A stretch of DNA of 33,952 nucleotides, taken from an uncultured Clostridia bacterium (GTDB lineage: Bacteria > Bacillota > Clostridia > Oscillospirales > Acutalibacteraceae). The notes under the pieces were generated by a model. The model ran no database searches. It was not told the DNA's origin and saw only the letters and a program-made list of their open reading frames with translations. A program made the position numbers and the translations under genes. Shown piece after piece: positions 1-6,596 of the stretch. Numbering within the stretch: position 1 is the first letter of the stretch; each line of letters starts with the position of its first letter. The stretch spans positions 1-33,952 of the forward strand of contig CAUBKG010000018.1 in assembly GCA_958436475.1 (NCBI GenBank), in the 5' to 3' direction.

Positions 1-999
1 AAAGATAATCAAATCAAATGCCCCGACTGCGGCGCCTCCAACTTTACCGATATCCGTAACTTCAACCTGATGTTCAAAACCTTCCAGGGCGTTACGGAAG
101 ATGCGAAAAACGAAATTTATATGCGTCCGGAAACCGCGCAGGGCATTTTTGTGAACTTCACGAACATCCAGCGCACCACCCGCCGCAAGATTCCCTTCGG
201 CGTGGCGCAGATCGGCAAATCCTTCCGCAACGAGATCACGCCTGGCAACTTCATTTTCCGCATCCGCGAGTTCGAGCAGATGGAAATGGAATTCTTCTGC
301 AAGCCCGGCACTGAGCTCGACTGGTTCAAATACTGGAAGGATTTCTGCAAAAACTGGCTGCTTTCCCTCGGCATCCGCGAGGAAGACATCAAGCTGCGTG
401 ACCATGAGCAGAAGGAGCTTTCCCATTACTCCAACGCCACCACCGATATCGAATTCCTCTTCCCCTTCGGCTGGGGCGAGCTGTGGGGCATTGCCAGCCG
501 CACCGATTTTGATCTCAAGGCCCACCAGACCCATTCGGGCAAGAGCATGGAATATTTCGACCAAGCCTCGAACGAGCGGTACATCCCCTATGTGGTGGAA
601 CCCTCTCTCGGTGCGGATCGCGTTCTTCTCGCCTTCCTGTGCGGCGCTTACGACGAAGAGCAGCTTGATGAAAAGGATACCCGCGTGGTGCTGCGCCTTC
701 ATCCTGCGCTCGCGCCCATCAAGGCGGCGGTGTTCCCCCTCTCGAAAAAGCTGAACGAGGGTGCGGGGGAAGTATTCAAAACACTTTCGAAGCATTTTAT
801 GGTGGAATACGACGACGCCGGTTCCATCGGCAAGCGCTATCGCCGTCAGGATGAGATCGGCACGCCCTTCTGTATCACCTACGACTTCGATTCGGAAACC
901 GACGGCTGCGTGACCGTGCGCGACCGTGACACGATGGAACAATCCCGCGTGAAGATAAGCGAGCTCATTTCCTTCATCGAGGGCAAGCTCGAGTTTTAA
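1..999 (+). CDS. glyS: Glycyl-tRNA synthetase, single-chain (alpha2) type, 5'-truncated by window edge
   Basis: Charges tRNA-Gly with glycine in the cytoplasm. The frame is open from base 1, so the N-terminus lies outside the window; the visible part is about 332 residues. Seen: a CPDCG zinc-type pair near the left edge, the class II aaRS segments NLMFKTFQG and YMRPETAQGIFVNF (motif 1/2 region), RNEITPGNFIFRIREFEQME (motif 2), and VEPSLGADR (motif 3), followed by a C-terminal anticodon-binding domain ending in EGKLEF. These are diagnostic of the eukaryote/archaea/Gram-positive alpha2 GlyRS, not the alpha2-beta2 enzyme. The gene is closed by a strong terminator. The first ATG in the window (position 70) is internal and is not the start. 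Confidence 0.96.
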   Translation, partial: KDNQIKCPDCGASNFTDIRNFNLMFKTFQGVTEDAKNEIYMRPETAQGIFVNFTNIQRTTRRKIPFGVAQIGKSFRNEITPGNFIFRIREFEQMEMEFFCKPGTELDWFKYWKDFCKNWLLSLGIREEDIKLRDHEQKELSHYSNATTDIEFLFPFGWGELWGIASRTDFDLKAHQTHSGKSMEYFDQASNERYIPYVVEPSLGADRVLLAFLCGAYDEEQLDEKDTRVVLRLHPALAPIKAAVFPLSKKLNEGAGEVFKTLSKHFMVEYDDAGSIGKRYRRQDEIGTPFCITYDFDSETDGCVTVRDRDTMEQSRVKISELISFIEGKLEF

Positions 1000-1007
1000 G
1001 CAAACCA

Positions 1008-1044
1008 AAACGGCCCCCGGAGCTGCCGGGGGCCTTGCCGTTTT
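1008..1044 (+). terminator. Intrinsic terminator of glyS
   Basis: An AAAACGG arm pairs with CCGTTTT around an inner CCCCCGG/CCGGGGG stem, ending in TTTT. The 3' arm (CCGTTTT) is shared with the first CRISPR-like hairpin, so the two structures cannot form fully at once. Confidence 0.85.
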
Positions 1045-1279
1045 CAGGTGAGAACGCGGATTGAAATGGTGTGGAGACCAATATCACGAACTGGCAGCGG
1101 GCCGCCCCCTCCAAAAAAGGGGGCGTGGGTTGAAATATATATTATGATAATGTCGGTGTACGTCCGGTTTTTCAGTCACCCTCCCGGCGGAGGGTGTGGG
1201 TTGAAATGCGTTCTCCCAAACATAGTCCAGGGCCGCGCACATGCCTTCCCTTTGAAACGGAGGGGAAGCGGGTTGAAAC
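1037..1279 (+). CRISPR. Short cas-less CRISPR-like array: four type I-C-like hairpin repeats with covarying stems
   Basis: Four units read G[C/T] + stem-loop + an 11-nt tail YGGRTTGAAAY. R1 1037-1067: stem CGTTTTC/GAGAACG with one G-U. R2 1101-1136: CGCCCCC/GGGGGCG. R3 1175-1207: CACCCTCC/GGAGGGTG. R4 1243-1279: CTTCCC/GGGAAG extended by a wobble and an A-T pair. Spacers are 33, 38 and 35 nt (1068-1100, 1137-1174, 1208-1242); tail ends are 69, 71 and 72 nt apart. Known: type I-C repeats are 32-33 nt with a GC-rich hairpin and a TGGATTGAAAY end, and Cas5d leaves an 11-nt handle. Odd: stem and loop sequences differ between units while pairing holds. No cas genes, no evident leader and no fifth unit are visible. 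It may be a relic, an orphan array, or a non-CRISPR hairpin family. Confidence 0.6.
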
Positions 1280-1470
1280 AGCACGTAGCCCGAGGGAGCC
1301 TGCACTTCCACCAGATTTCCCGGGAGGCGCGGAGTGCGGTGCCCTGCGCCGGATAGGAAGGCGAGAGCCTTCCTATCCCCCCTCTGCGGCCGGCCTTCCT
1401 TTGCTGCCGAGATCTTGCCCTCAATATACAAGGGCACATTTTTCCATTTCCTCAGCGTTTGAATAAGCAA
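1280..1470. other. Non-coding stretch with two hairpins between the array and the fba promoter
   Basis: No credible gene. At 1351-1378 there is a perfect 12-bp inverted repeat (GGATAGGAAGGC, loop GAGA), followed by a C-rich run. At 1417-1436 TGCCCT/AGGGCA brackets a short AT loop and is followed by a T run (cattttt), which could terminate rightward transcription coming from the array. Long open frames here have no ribosome site and run through the array hairpins, so I regard them as chance. Confidence 0.55.
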
Positions 1471-1499
1471 TTGATTTTTCATGGAAAATCGTATATAAT
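1471..1499 (+). promoter_or_regulatory. Sigma-A-type promoter of fba
   Basis: TTGATT at 1471-1476, a 17-nt spacer and a consensus TATAAT at 1494-1499. This gives a roughly 115-nt leader before the aldolase start. Confidence 0.8.
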
Positions 1500-1619
1500 A
1501 TTTATTTGAAATTTTCCAACAATTTTGAAAGCGCTCTGCGCTTCTCCTCGGCCTTTCGTTTACCAAGGCGGGCGGCGGCCGATTCATTTTAATTCGCCTG
1601 GAGAAATGGTGGTTTTGAT

Positions 1620-2483
1620 ATGTTAGTATCCGCAAAAGAAATGCTCACAAAGGCAAAGGCCGGCAAATATGCCGTAGGCCAGTTCAACATCAACAACCTG
1701 GAATGGACCAAGGCAATCCTCCTAACCGCGCAGGAATGCAATTCTCCCGTAATTCTGGGCGTTTCGGAAGGCGCCGGAAAATATATGTGCGGTTACCGCA
1801 CGGTGGTCGGCATGGTGAACGGCATGCTGGAAGAGCTCAACATCACCGTGCCGGTGGCCCTGCACCTCGACCACGGTTCCTATGAAGGCGCAAAGGCCTG
1901 CATCGAAGCCGGGTTCTCCTCTGTGATGTTCGACGGCTCCCATTACCCCATCGAAGAAAACATTGCAAAAACCAAAGAGCTCGTGGAAACCTGCAATAAG
2001 CTCGGCCTCTCGCTGGAAGCGGAGGTCGGTTCCATCGGCGGCGAGGAAGACGGCGTAATCGGCGGCGGCGAAGTGGCCGATCCGCAGGAATGCAAAGCGA
2101 TCGCCGATCTCGGCGTTACCATGCTTGCCGCCGGCATCGGCAACATCCACGGCCAGTATCCGGCGAATTGGTCCGGCCTGCGGTTTGACGTGCTCGAGGA
2201 AATCCAGAAGCTCACCGGCACTATGCCGCTCGTTCTCCACGGCGGCACCGGCATTCCGGAAGATATGATCAAAACCGCTATTTCCCTCGGTGTTTCGAAG
2301 ATCAACGTGAACACCGAATGCCAGCTTTCGTTCGCCGCGGCAACCCGCGAATATATCGAAGCAGGGAAGGACAGGCAGGGCAAGGGCTTCGATCCGCGCA
2401 AGCTGCTCGCTCCCGGCTTTGAGGCGATCAAGGCTACCGTGAAGGAAAAGATGGAGCTGTTCGGTTCCGTGAATAAAGCGTAA
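1620..2483 (+). CDS. fba: Class II fructose-1,6-bisphosphate aldolase
   Basis: Zinc-dependent glycolytic aldolase: fructose-1,6-bisphosphate to dihydroxyacetone phosphate plus glyceraldehyde-3-phosphate, cytoplasmic. At 287 aa it has the usual class II length. Seen: GQFNINN near residue 20; LHLDHGS at about 81-87 with the catalytic Asp and a zinc His; EAEVGSIGG near 133-141; GIGNIHGQY with a zinc His at about 178; VLHGGTG with a zinc His at about 207; and the phosphate-binding KINVNTE. The start is preceded by GGTGG and, further up, GGAG. It is monocistronic: its own promoter at 1471 and an 18-bp terminator at 2521. A tagatose-bisphosphate aldolase is a possible alternative within the family, but the single housekeeping-style locus favours fba. 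Confidence 0.95.
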   Translation: MLVSAKEMLTKAKAGKYAVGQFNINNLEWTKAILLTAQECNSPVILGVSEGAGKYMCGYRTVVGMVNGMLEELNITVPVALHLDHGSYEGAKACIEAGFSSVMFDGSHYPIEENIAKTKELVETCNKLGLSLEAEVGSIGGEEDGVIGGGEVADPQECKAIADLGVTMLAAGIGNIHGQYPANWSGLRFDVLEEIQKLTGTMPLVLHGGTGIPEDMIKTAISLGVSKINVNTECQLSFAAATREYIEAGKDRQGKGFDPRKLLAPGFEAIKATVKEKMELFGSVNKA

Positions 2484-2520
2484 GCTTTTTCCGCAGATCA
2501 GAGTGTATTGAGAAACGCAA

Positions 2521-2560
2521 AAGAAGCCCATGGCAGCTGGAAAGCTGCCATGGGCTTCTT
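2521..2560 (+). terminator. Terminator of fba
   Basis: Perfect 18-bp inverted repeat (AAGAAGCCCATGGCAGCT) around a GGAA loop. Its symmetry means it could also act on leftward transcription. Confidence 0.85.
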
Positions 2561-2581
2561 AACGTTTAAGTAAAATCAAAA

Positions 2582-2618
2582 AATAAAAGTTTCCCCGGGC
2601 CCCTGGACCCGGCTAAAC
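2582..2618 (-). terminator. Leftward terminator of the rsmE transcription unit
   Basis: Read leftward, AGTTTAGCCGGG pairs with CCCGGGGAAACT (two mismatches) and is followed by TTTTATTTTTT. It sits just after the stop of the small membrane protein at 2638. Confidence 0.6.
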
Positions 2619-2637
2619 TGCACCGGCACTTTTTGCA

Positions 2638-2976
2638 TCAATCCACAACAATGGATTTTTTCTTTCCCTTTTTATTCCTGGGGTATTCCCGTATGCGGAC
2701 GACGTAATCGAGATTGACCGTATCCTCCCCTCCTGCGCCGGAGAGGCGCAGCCAGCCGTCCGCCACTTCCGTGACTGTGCCGGTAAGCTGGGAGTTTAAC
2801 GTATATACAAGGCACTCCTTACCCATATATTCTTTAATCAGTTCCTGCATAAAACCGCTTCCCTTCTTCCTTTTTCGCTGCGCCATCTTCAAATGTATAT
2901 GCAATCTTTCCTGCTGCCATAAAAGTACCATTACCAAAATAGGCAGGAAGCAGGAAAGAAACAAAGCCGGATTCAT
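2638..2976 (-). CDS. Small membrane-anchored protein with a DUF6897-like C-terminal domain
   Basis: 112 aa. One hydrophobic segment (about residues 4-20, FLSCFLPILVMVLLW) is followed by a basic stretch (MAQRKRKKGSG) and a domain beginning MQELIKEYMGKECLVYTL, then TGTVTEVADGWLRL, a beta-rich segment reminiscent of the DUF6897/Sm-like barrels found in Firmicutes. The family name is from memory and uncertain. It ends with a lysine-rich tail (NKKGKKKS). The start is set by AAGGAGG six bases upstream. It begins 21 bp after the rsmE stop on the same strand, so it is probably co-transcribed with rsmE and ends at the terminator at 2582. An internal Met at MQEL could give a soluble form, but no ribosome site decides for it. 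Confidence 0.75.
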   Translation of the reverse strand: MNPALFLSCFLPILVMVLLWQQERLHIHLKMAQRKRKKGSGFMQELIKEYMGKECLVYTLNSQLTGTVTEVADGWLRLSGAGGEDTVNLDYVVRIREYPRNKKGKKKSIVVD

Positions 2977-2997
2977 CTCGCGCCTCCTTCCAAACGC

Positions 2998-3720
2998 TTA
3001 CATTTCCCCAAAGGCATACATCAAAATGGAGAGAGCCGCCACCGGGGCGGTTTCCGCCCGTAGGATGCGGGGCCCGAGCGTGGCGGTTTTGATGCCCAGT
3101 GCTTCCGCTTCCTCCACCTCGTTTGGCGCAAGGCCGCCCTCCGGGCCGATTAGAAAACCCGCTGTTTTTTCCGCTCCTCCGATCAGGCTCGAAAGCGGTT
3201 CCCCCCCGCATTCGTAAAACAAAACAGGCAGTTCGTTTCCGGAAAGCTCCTTCACGGCGGCGGAAAAATCGAGGATGGGGCTTACCTCCGGCACGATTCC
3301 CCTGCCGCTCTGCTTGGCTGCTTCCAGAGCGATTTTCTGCCAGCGCTCCTGCTTCTTTGTATATTGCTCCTTTTTGGGACGGGAAACACACCGGGAAGAC
3401 AGCACCGGAATGATCCGGCCCGCCCCCAGCTCCACCGATTTTTGAATGACGAATTCGAGCTTATCCCCCTTCGGCAGGCAGACGTATACGCTAACCTGTA
3501 CGTTAGGCTCGGCGGCGCAGGGGCGCTTTTCGAGGATGCACACCCTTACCTCTTCCGGGGATACCGTTTCGATGCGGCAGCGGTAGTCGGCGCTATGCCC
3601 GTCGCACAGCGTCAGCTCCTCACCCGGCTTCATCCGCAGGGAGCAGGCAATATGGCGCGCATTTTCACCTGTAACGGAAAAATTGCCTTCCGGGATATGC
3701 TCCAGAAAGAAACGTGGCAT
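2998..3720 (-). CDS. rsmE: 16S rRNA (uracil-1498-N3)-methyltransferase
   Basis: Methylates N3 of U1498 in 16S rRNA with SAM as donor; SPOUT-fold enzyme. Seen: N-terminal PUA-like part (MPRFFLEHIPEG, HIACSLRMKPGEELTLCDG), then KGDKLEFVIQKSVELGAGRI, LIGPEGGLAPNEVEEA and LGPRILRAETA, the trefoil-knot SAM-binding motifs of the family. I chose the ATG at 3720 (240 aa, the family length) because GGGGG lies seven bases upstream; an ATG two codons earlier is too close to it. A longer reading back to 3903 would run through the tRNA-Ser gene and is wrong. First gene of a leftward pair with the small membrane protein. Confidence 0.93.
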   Translation of the reverse strand: MPRFFLEHIPEGNFSVTGENARHIACSLRMKPGEELTLCDGHSADYRCRIETVSPEEVRVCILEKRPCAAEPNVQVSVYVCLPKGDKLEFVIQKSVELGAGRIIPVLSSRCVSRPKKEQYTKKQERWQKIALEAAKQSGRGIVPEVSPILDFSAAVKELSGNELPVLFYECGGEPLSSLIGGAEKTAGFLIGPEGGLAPNEVEEAEALGIKTATLGPRILRAETAPVAALSILMYAFGEM

Positions 3721-3812
3721 TCGCATTCCCCCATCCTTTTTTCTTATAATGTACCACGTTCCCGCCCCTCCGTCAAACCGCGGCAGGCCTCGCGCTTTTT
3801 TGCAAGAAAGGC

Positions 3813-3841
3813 TTGACAAATCCAACCGTTTACTATAAAAT
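3813..3841 (+). promoter_or_regulatory. Promoter of the tRNA-Ser gene
   Basis: Consensus TTGACA at 3813-3818, 17-nt spacer, TAAAAT at 3836-3841. Confidence 0.85.
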
Positions 3842-3872
3842 AATTTCGTTCGCTGAAAGGTGAATACCGTTT

Positions 3873-3964
3873 GGAGAGATGGCTGAGCTGGTCTAAGGCG
3901 CACGACTGGAAATCGTGTTCGGGCTTAAACCCCGACAAGGGTTCGAATCCCTTTCTCTCCGCCA
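3873..3964 (+). tRNA. tRNA-Ser (anticodon GGA)
   Basis: Acceptor arms GGAGAGA/TCTCTCC, discriminator G and an encoded CCA. The anticodon loop CTGGAAA (3906-3912) lies between the arms CACGA and TCGTG, so the anticodon is GGA (3908-3910), reading UCC and UCU. The long class II variable arm and the T arm GGGTTCGAATCCC fit serine. A strong promoter precedes it and a terminator follows directly. Confidence 0.97.
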
Positions 3965-3965
3965 C

Positions 3966-3997
3966 AACGCCGTGAATGTTTCATTCACGGCGTTTTT
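3966..3997 (+). terminator. Terminator of tRNA-Ser
   Basis: Stem AACGCCGTGAATG/CATTCACGGCGTT with a TTT loop, then TTTT. Confidence 0.92.
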
Positions 3998-4070
3998 TCT
4001 TTCTCTTCTTCTGAGTGCCCGGGCACAGGCTCCGTCGCCTTTTTCGTTTTTACGGCCTCTATAATTTCAA

Positions 4071-4176
4071 GCGCCCGGCCTCTGTTTTCCATACTCGAAA
4101 CCGCGGTGCGGCGGCCTGCCCATAGAGCCCCTCACCAAAGTCCTCATGGAGATAAAATATTTCAAAAAGCGTTTTA
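4071..4176 (+). pseudogene. Decayed 3' end of a third copy of the exported protein found at 6597 and 7486
   Basis: Bases 4071-4176 align with the last roughly 110 bases of the two paralogues. Shared blocks include GGCCTGCCCAT, CCTCACCAAAG, CCTCATGGA and CAAAAAGCG/TAAAAAGCG. The copy has point changes, a small deletion after ACTCGAAA and an in-frame TAG within the former GGCCTGCCCATGGAG segment (now CCCATAGAG). There is no intact frame or start. It is clearly more diverged than the two live copies, so it is an older event. The remaining gap, 3998-4479, holds only this relic, a hairpin at 4234 and the promoter at 4416. Confidence 0.8.
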
Positions 4177-4233
4177 GCCAGGAAAAATTTTTACAGGAGA
4201 AAAGCACGCGGGTGCAAGCAACGCCCCAGCGGT

Positions 4234-4267
4234 AAAAACAGCAGATGCCTTTGCATCTGCTGTTTTT
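4234..4267. terminator. Intrinsic terminator-like hairpin
   Basis: Perfect 15-bp stem AAAAACAGCAGATGC/GCATCTGCTGTTTTT with a four-base loop (CTTT). It sits downstream of the decayed gene copy, so it may be that copy's surviving terminator; it also insulates the cassette starting at 4416. Confidence 0.8.
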
Positions 4268-4415
4268 ATCGCTGAAACATGAAATGTTCTGACTTTCTTT
4301 GAAGCTGAGCCTTCTTCCGGAAATATTTTTAATTTTTGAATTTTATTCTAGTTTTTCACGAATCAAAATCTACAACTCTATCCTGTGTTTATTTCCTTTT
4401 TATTCTATATAAGAG

Positions 4416-4444
4416 TTGACTTTCCCTTTTTATCATTGTAATAT
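4416..4444 (+). promoter_or_regulatory. Promoter of the DNRLRE-lipoprotein cassette
   Basis: TTGACT at 4416-4421, 17-nt spacer, TAATAT at 4439-4444, in an AT-rich region 36 bases before the start at 4480. Confidence 0.75.
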
Positions 4445-4479
4445 AAAACAGAATAATTTGGGAATATTGGATTTGTTTT

Positions 4480-5832
4480 ATGAACAATAAAAAATTATTT
4501 CTCTCGATACTTTGTTTGCTATTTCTTCTCTCTGGGTGTGCGGAGCCTTCCTCACAGGCGCAGGTTTCGCCGGCTTTATCCGCCATACCGGAGAACGAAG
4601 GCCTCTCCGAACAGCTCCACATATACGATTCCCCTTACACCGCCTGTTTCCGAAATCCCGGCGGCTGTTCCCTTTTTGTATTTGCTTCCCCCGTGCAGTA
4701 CAAAAGCAGCGGCAAATTCGAATGGATTGATAACCGTGTGGTGGAATCACAGCAGGAGAGGTATGCCTACGAAAACAAAGCGAACCGCATAAAAACCTAT
4801 TTTCCCGCCTCTCTGCATAAAAACTTTAAAATTCAGTCTCCTGATCAGGATATGGAAGTTTCCTTTCAAATGGATCAGGATTTTTCACAAGCGGAAAAAC
4901 AAGGGTATCAAAACTTGTATGGCGATATGGTTGAAGCCGTTGTATATTCCAACGCTTCCGCCCATCTCGCATTCTACCCGCATAAATCCGGTATCCGCGT
5001 GGAGCTCACGCTGACGGAACGGCCGGAAGAAGATGAGCTCCGCTTCACCATTTCTATGCCGGATGCGGCGGCAGGCTGCAGCAAAGGCCGCGAATATCTG
5101 CTTTTCCGCGATGAAGACAGCAACGTGAGAGGGGTCTTTTATGCCCCGATCATTCAAGCCTCTGACGGCATACTGACCGTCTCCCAAGCGGATATCCGCG
5201 TGCAGGAAACGGAGGATTTTTGTTATCAGATTACCGTTCCGCTTGATTGTGCCGATGCGGCGCAGTATCCCATAAAATATGATATTTCCTTTGAACATTA
5301 TCTCAATAAAATGCCCGATTCCACAGCATATGAGAATAAGGCCAGCGCCTATCTCAGCAGCTATTCCGCTGTTGGGGTGCATCCGCAGTGGGGAGCGGGC
5401 GAACACTTCCTCCGCATGCGGATTCGTTATTTCATGGATACGCACACAGATAATGTTATCTCCGCGCAGTACCGCGTGAAAAGCCTTTCCAGGGAAGGCC
5501 CTTCTGATTACCAGCTGGTGGAGCCTGCTGAGCAATGGTCCAGCCAAAAGCTTTCCTGGCACGCTGTGAACGAAGGGGATTTGGTGGCCGAGGCTGCAGC
5601 CGAGCCTTCCTATTTTCGATTTGACATAACAGATTTTGTAAAAGCCTGCCTGAGGGATCCGGACTCCTTTACCGAATCGAGGGGGGTAATCCTGAAATCT
5701 GCTTCCCCTTCGGGATACCGGTATTTTGCCACATCCGACCACGCGTTGTATCCGCCCTATATCCAGATCGATTTGAAAGAGGAGCCGTGGTACTTTACCG
5801 TCCGGGAAAACATTAACCCACCGGAATTTTAA
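4480..5832 (+). CDS. Exported lipoprotein with RHS/WapA-like N-terminal segment and C-terminal DNRLRE-type domain
   Basis: 450 aa. Signal peptide with lipobox: MNNKKLFLSILCLLFLLSGC, with the acylated Cys at about residue 20. The segment KFEWIDNRVV ... YENKANRIKTYFPASL resembles the opening of clostridial wall-associated RHS/WapA-type proteins (family recall, not searched). From about residue 285 a DNRLRE-like beta domain follows: KASAYLSSYSAVG, LRMRIRYF, FDITDFVKACL, TSDHALYPPYIQIDL. The RHS repeats and toxin region of the giant relatives are absent. It is homologous over most of its length to the leftward lipoprotein at 27374-28702, and like it stands directly before a secreted protease. Function unknown; probably a cell-surface binding module. 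The ribosome site is weak (TTGGA). Confidence 0.8.
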   Translation: MNNKKLFLSILCLLFLLSGCAEPSSQAQVSPALSAIPENEGLSEQLHIYDSPYTACFRNPGGCSLFVFASPVQYKSSGKFEWIDNRVVESQQERYAYENKANRIKTYFPASLHKNFKIQSPDQDMEVSFQMDQDFSQAEKQGYQNLYGDMVEAVVYSNASAHLAFYPHKSGIRVELTLTERPEEDELRFTISMPDAAAGCSKGREYLLFRDEDSNVRGVFYAPIIQASDGILTVSQADIRVQETEDFCYQITVPLDCADAAQYPIKYDISFEHYLNKMPDSTAYENKASAYLSSYSAVGVHPQWGAGEHFLRMRIRYFMDTHTDNVISAQYRVKSLSREGPSDYQLVEPAEQWSSQKLSWHAVNEGDLVAEAAAEPSYFRFDITDFVKACLRDPDSFTESRGVILKSASPSGYRYFATSDHALYPPYIQIDLKEEPWYFTVRENINPPEF

Positions 5833-5850
5833 ATGTGAGGAGAGATTGTT

Positions 5851-6531
5851 ATCAAACGCTTTGTCAGAAAAATTATCACTCTTTGTGTTTGCTTTGTGCT
5901 GCTTGCGGCAGTCAGCATGGGTTCAGTCAGTGCATACGAGGTCGTTTCCGGCAAGCGCTGGCGCCACATGAGTTTTGTAAACGGCACCTGGCGCTGCAAC
6001 CTTGTTTTAAACACCACCCAGCTATCCGGCCTTTGGGCACAGGAGGTGGACCGAGCCATCAGCAACTGGAATAATTATTCCGATGGCAAAATGCACCTTT
6101 TCCGGTCCTCGAATCCATACGGCGGAACGGTCTGGCTGAAAAATATCAGCAAAAATGACTGGTCATATGGCAAGGGGGCCACCGCCATCACGCAGTGGGT
6201 TGATAAGGACGGCCATACCTATATGGGCAGACCTGGGGAAAACGCGACTTACGGCTTCGGCGACCGGATTGATTCGGCCAATATTTATTTTAACGATGGC
6301 TATAGAAGCGGCCTGAGTGGCGGCCAATATGGCTCCGACTATCTGGTGGTTGCGCAGAGGAACCGCGCCAAAACCATCACCCATGAGCTTGGCCATTGCG
6401 TAAATCTGGGGCATAACCAGGCACAGTCGGTCATGAATACCGGGTGGGACAAAAGCTGGGCAAATTACGACCGCCCAACGGCCTACGACCGTGCCGATCT
6501 CAAGAATTATTATTCCAAAAGCTATAAATAA
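5851..6531 (+). CDS. Secreted matrixin/metzincin-like zinc metalloprotease, non-canonical start
   Basis: The zinc motif HELGHCVNLGH (6382-6414) fits metzincin HExxHxxGxxH with Asn in place of Gly, and SVMNTG supplies the Met-turn methionine. Upstream in frame is a good signal peptide: a basic KRFVRK, a hydrophobic TLCVCFVLLAAVSM and a cleavage site VSA. No ATG, GTG or TTG precedes that n-region in frame; the GAGGAG at 5837-5842 sits eight bases before ATC (5851) and two before ATT (5845). A GTG at 5896 is the first standard start but removes the charged n-region. I therefore place the start at 5851 with low confidence. The mature protein (about 195 aa) probably cleaves proteins or peptides outside the cell. 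It starts 18 bp after the lipoprotein stop, so an operon. Confidence 0.78.
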   Translation: MKRFVRKIITLCVCFVLLAAVSMGSVSAYEVVSGKRWRHMSFVNGTWRCNLVLNTTQLSGLWAQEVDRAISNWNNYSDGKMHLFRSSNPYGGTVWLKNISKNDWSYGKGATAITQWVDKDGHTYMGRPGENATYGFGDRIDSANIYFNDGYRSGLSGGQYGSDYLVVAQRNRAKTITHELGHCVNLGHNQAQSVMNTGWDKSWANYDRPTAYDRADLKNYYSKSYK

Positions 6532-6596
6532 CGCCGCATACGGCACGGCGGCCGCCGTGCTTTTTCTTAAAAAATTATTGTAATAGGAGAATTCCC

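Noticed and set aside
1037..1279. Array as simple terminator cluster or rho-independent attenuators
   Set aside because: The hairpins lack 3' U runs and share an exact 11-nt tail at even spacing, which terminators would not.
1084..1635. 183-residue leftward open frame across the hairpin array, and rightward frames at 1048 and 1194
   Set aside because: They have no ribosome site, consist of low-complexity residues from the GC-rich hairpins and overlap the fba promoter; chance frames.
2998..3903. Longer N-terminus for RsmE
   Set aside because: It would translate the tRNA-Ser gene antisense and adds about 61 residues unlike the family; the ribosome site supports 3720.
5835..6074. Frame starting with GTG at 5835, at the protease locus
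   Set aside because: It has the good ribosome-site position but encodes 79 Cys- and His-rich residues with no signal peptide; the true frame has the zinc motif and the signal peptide.
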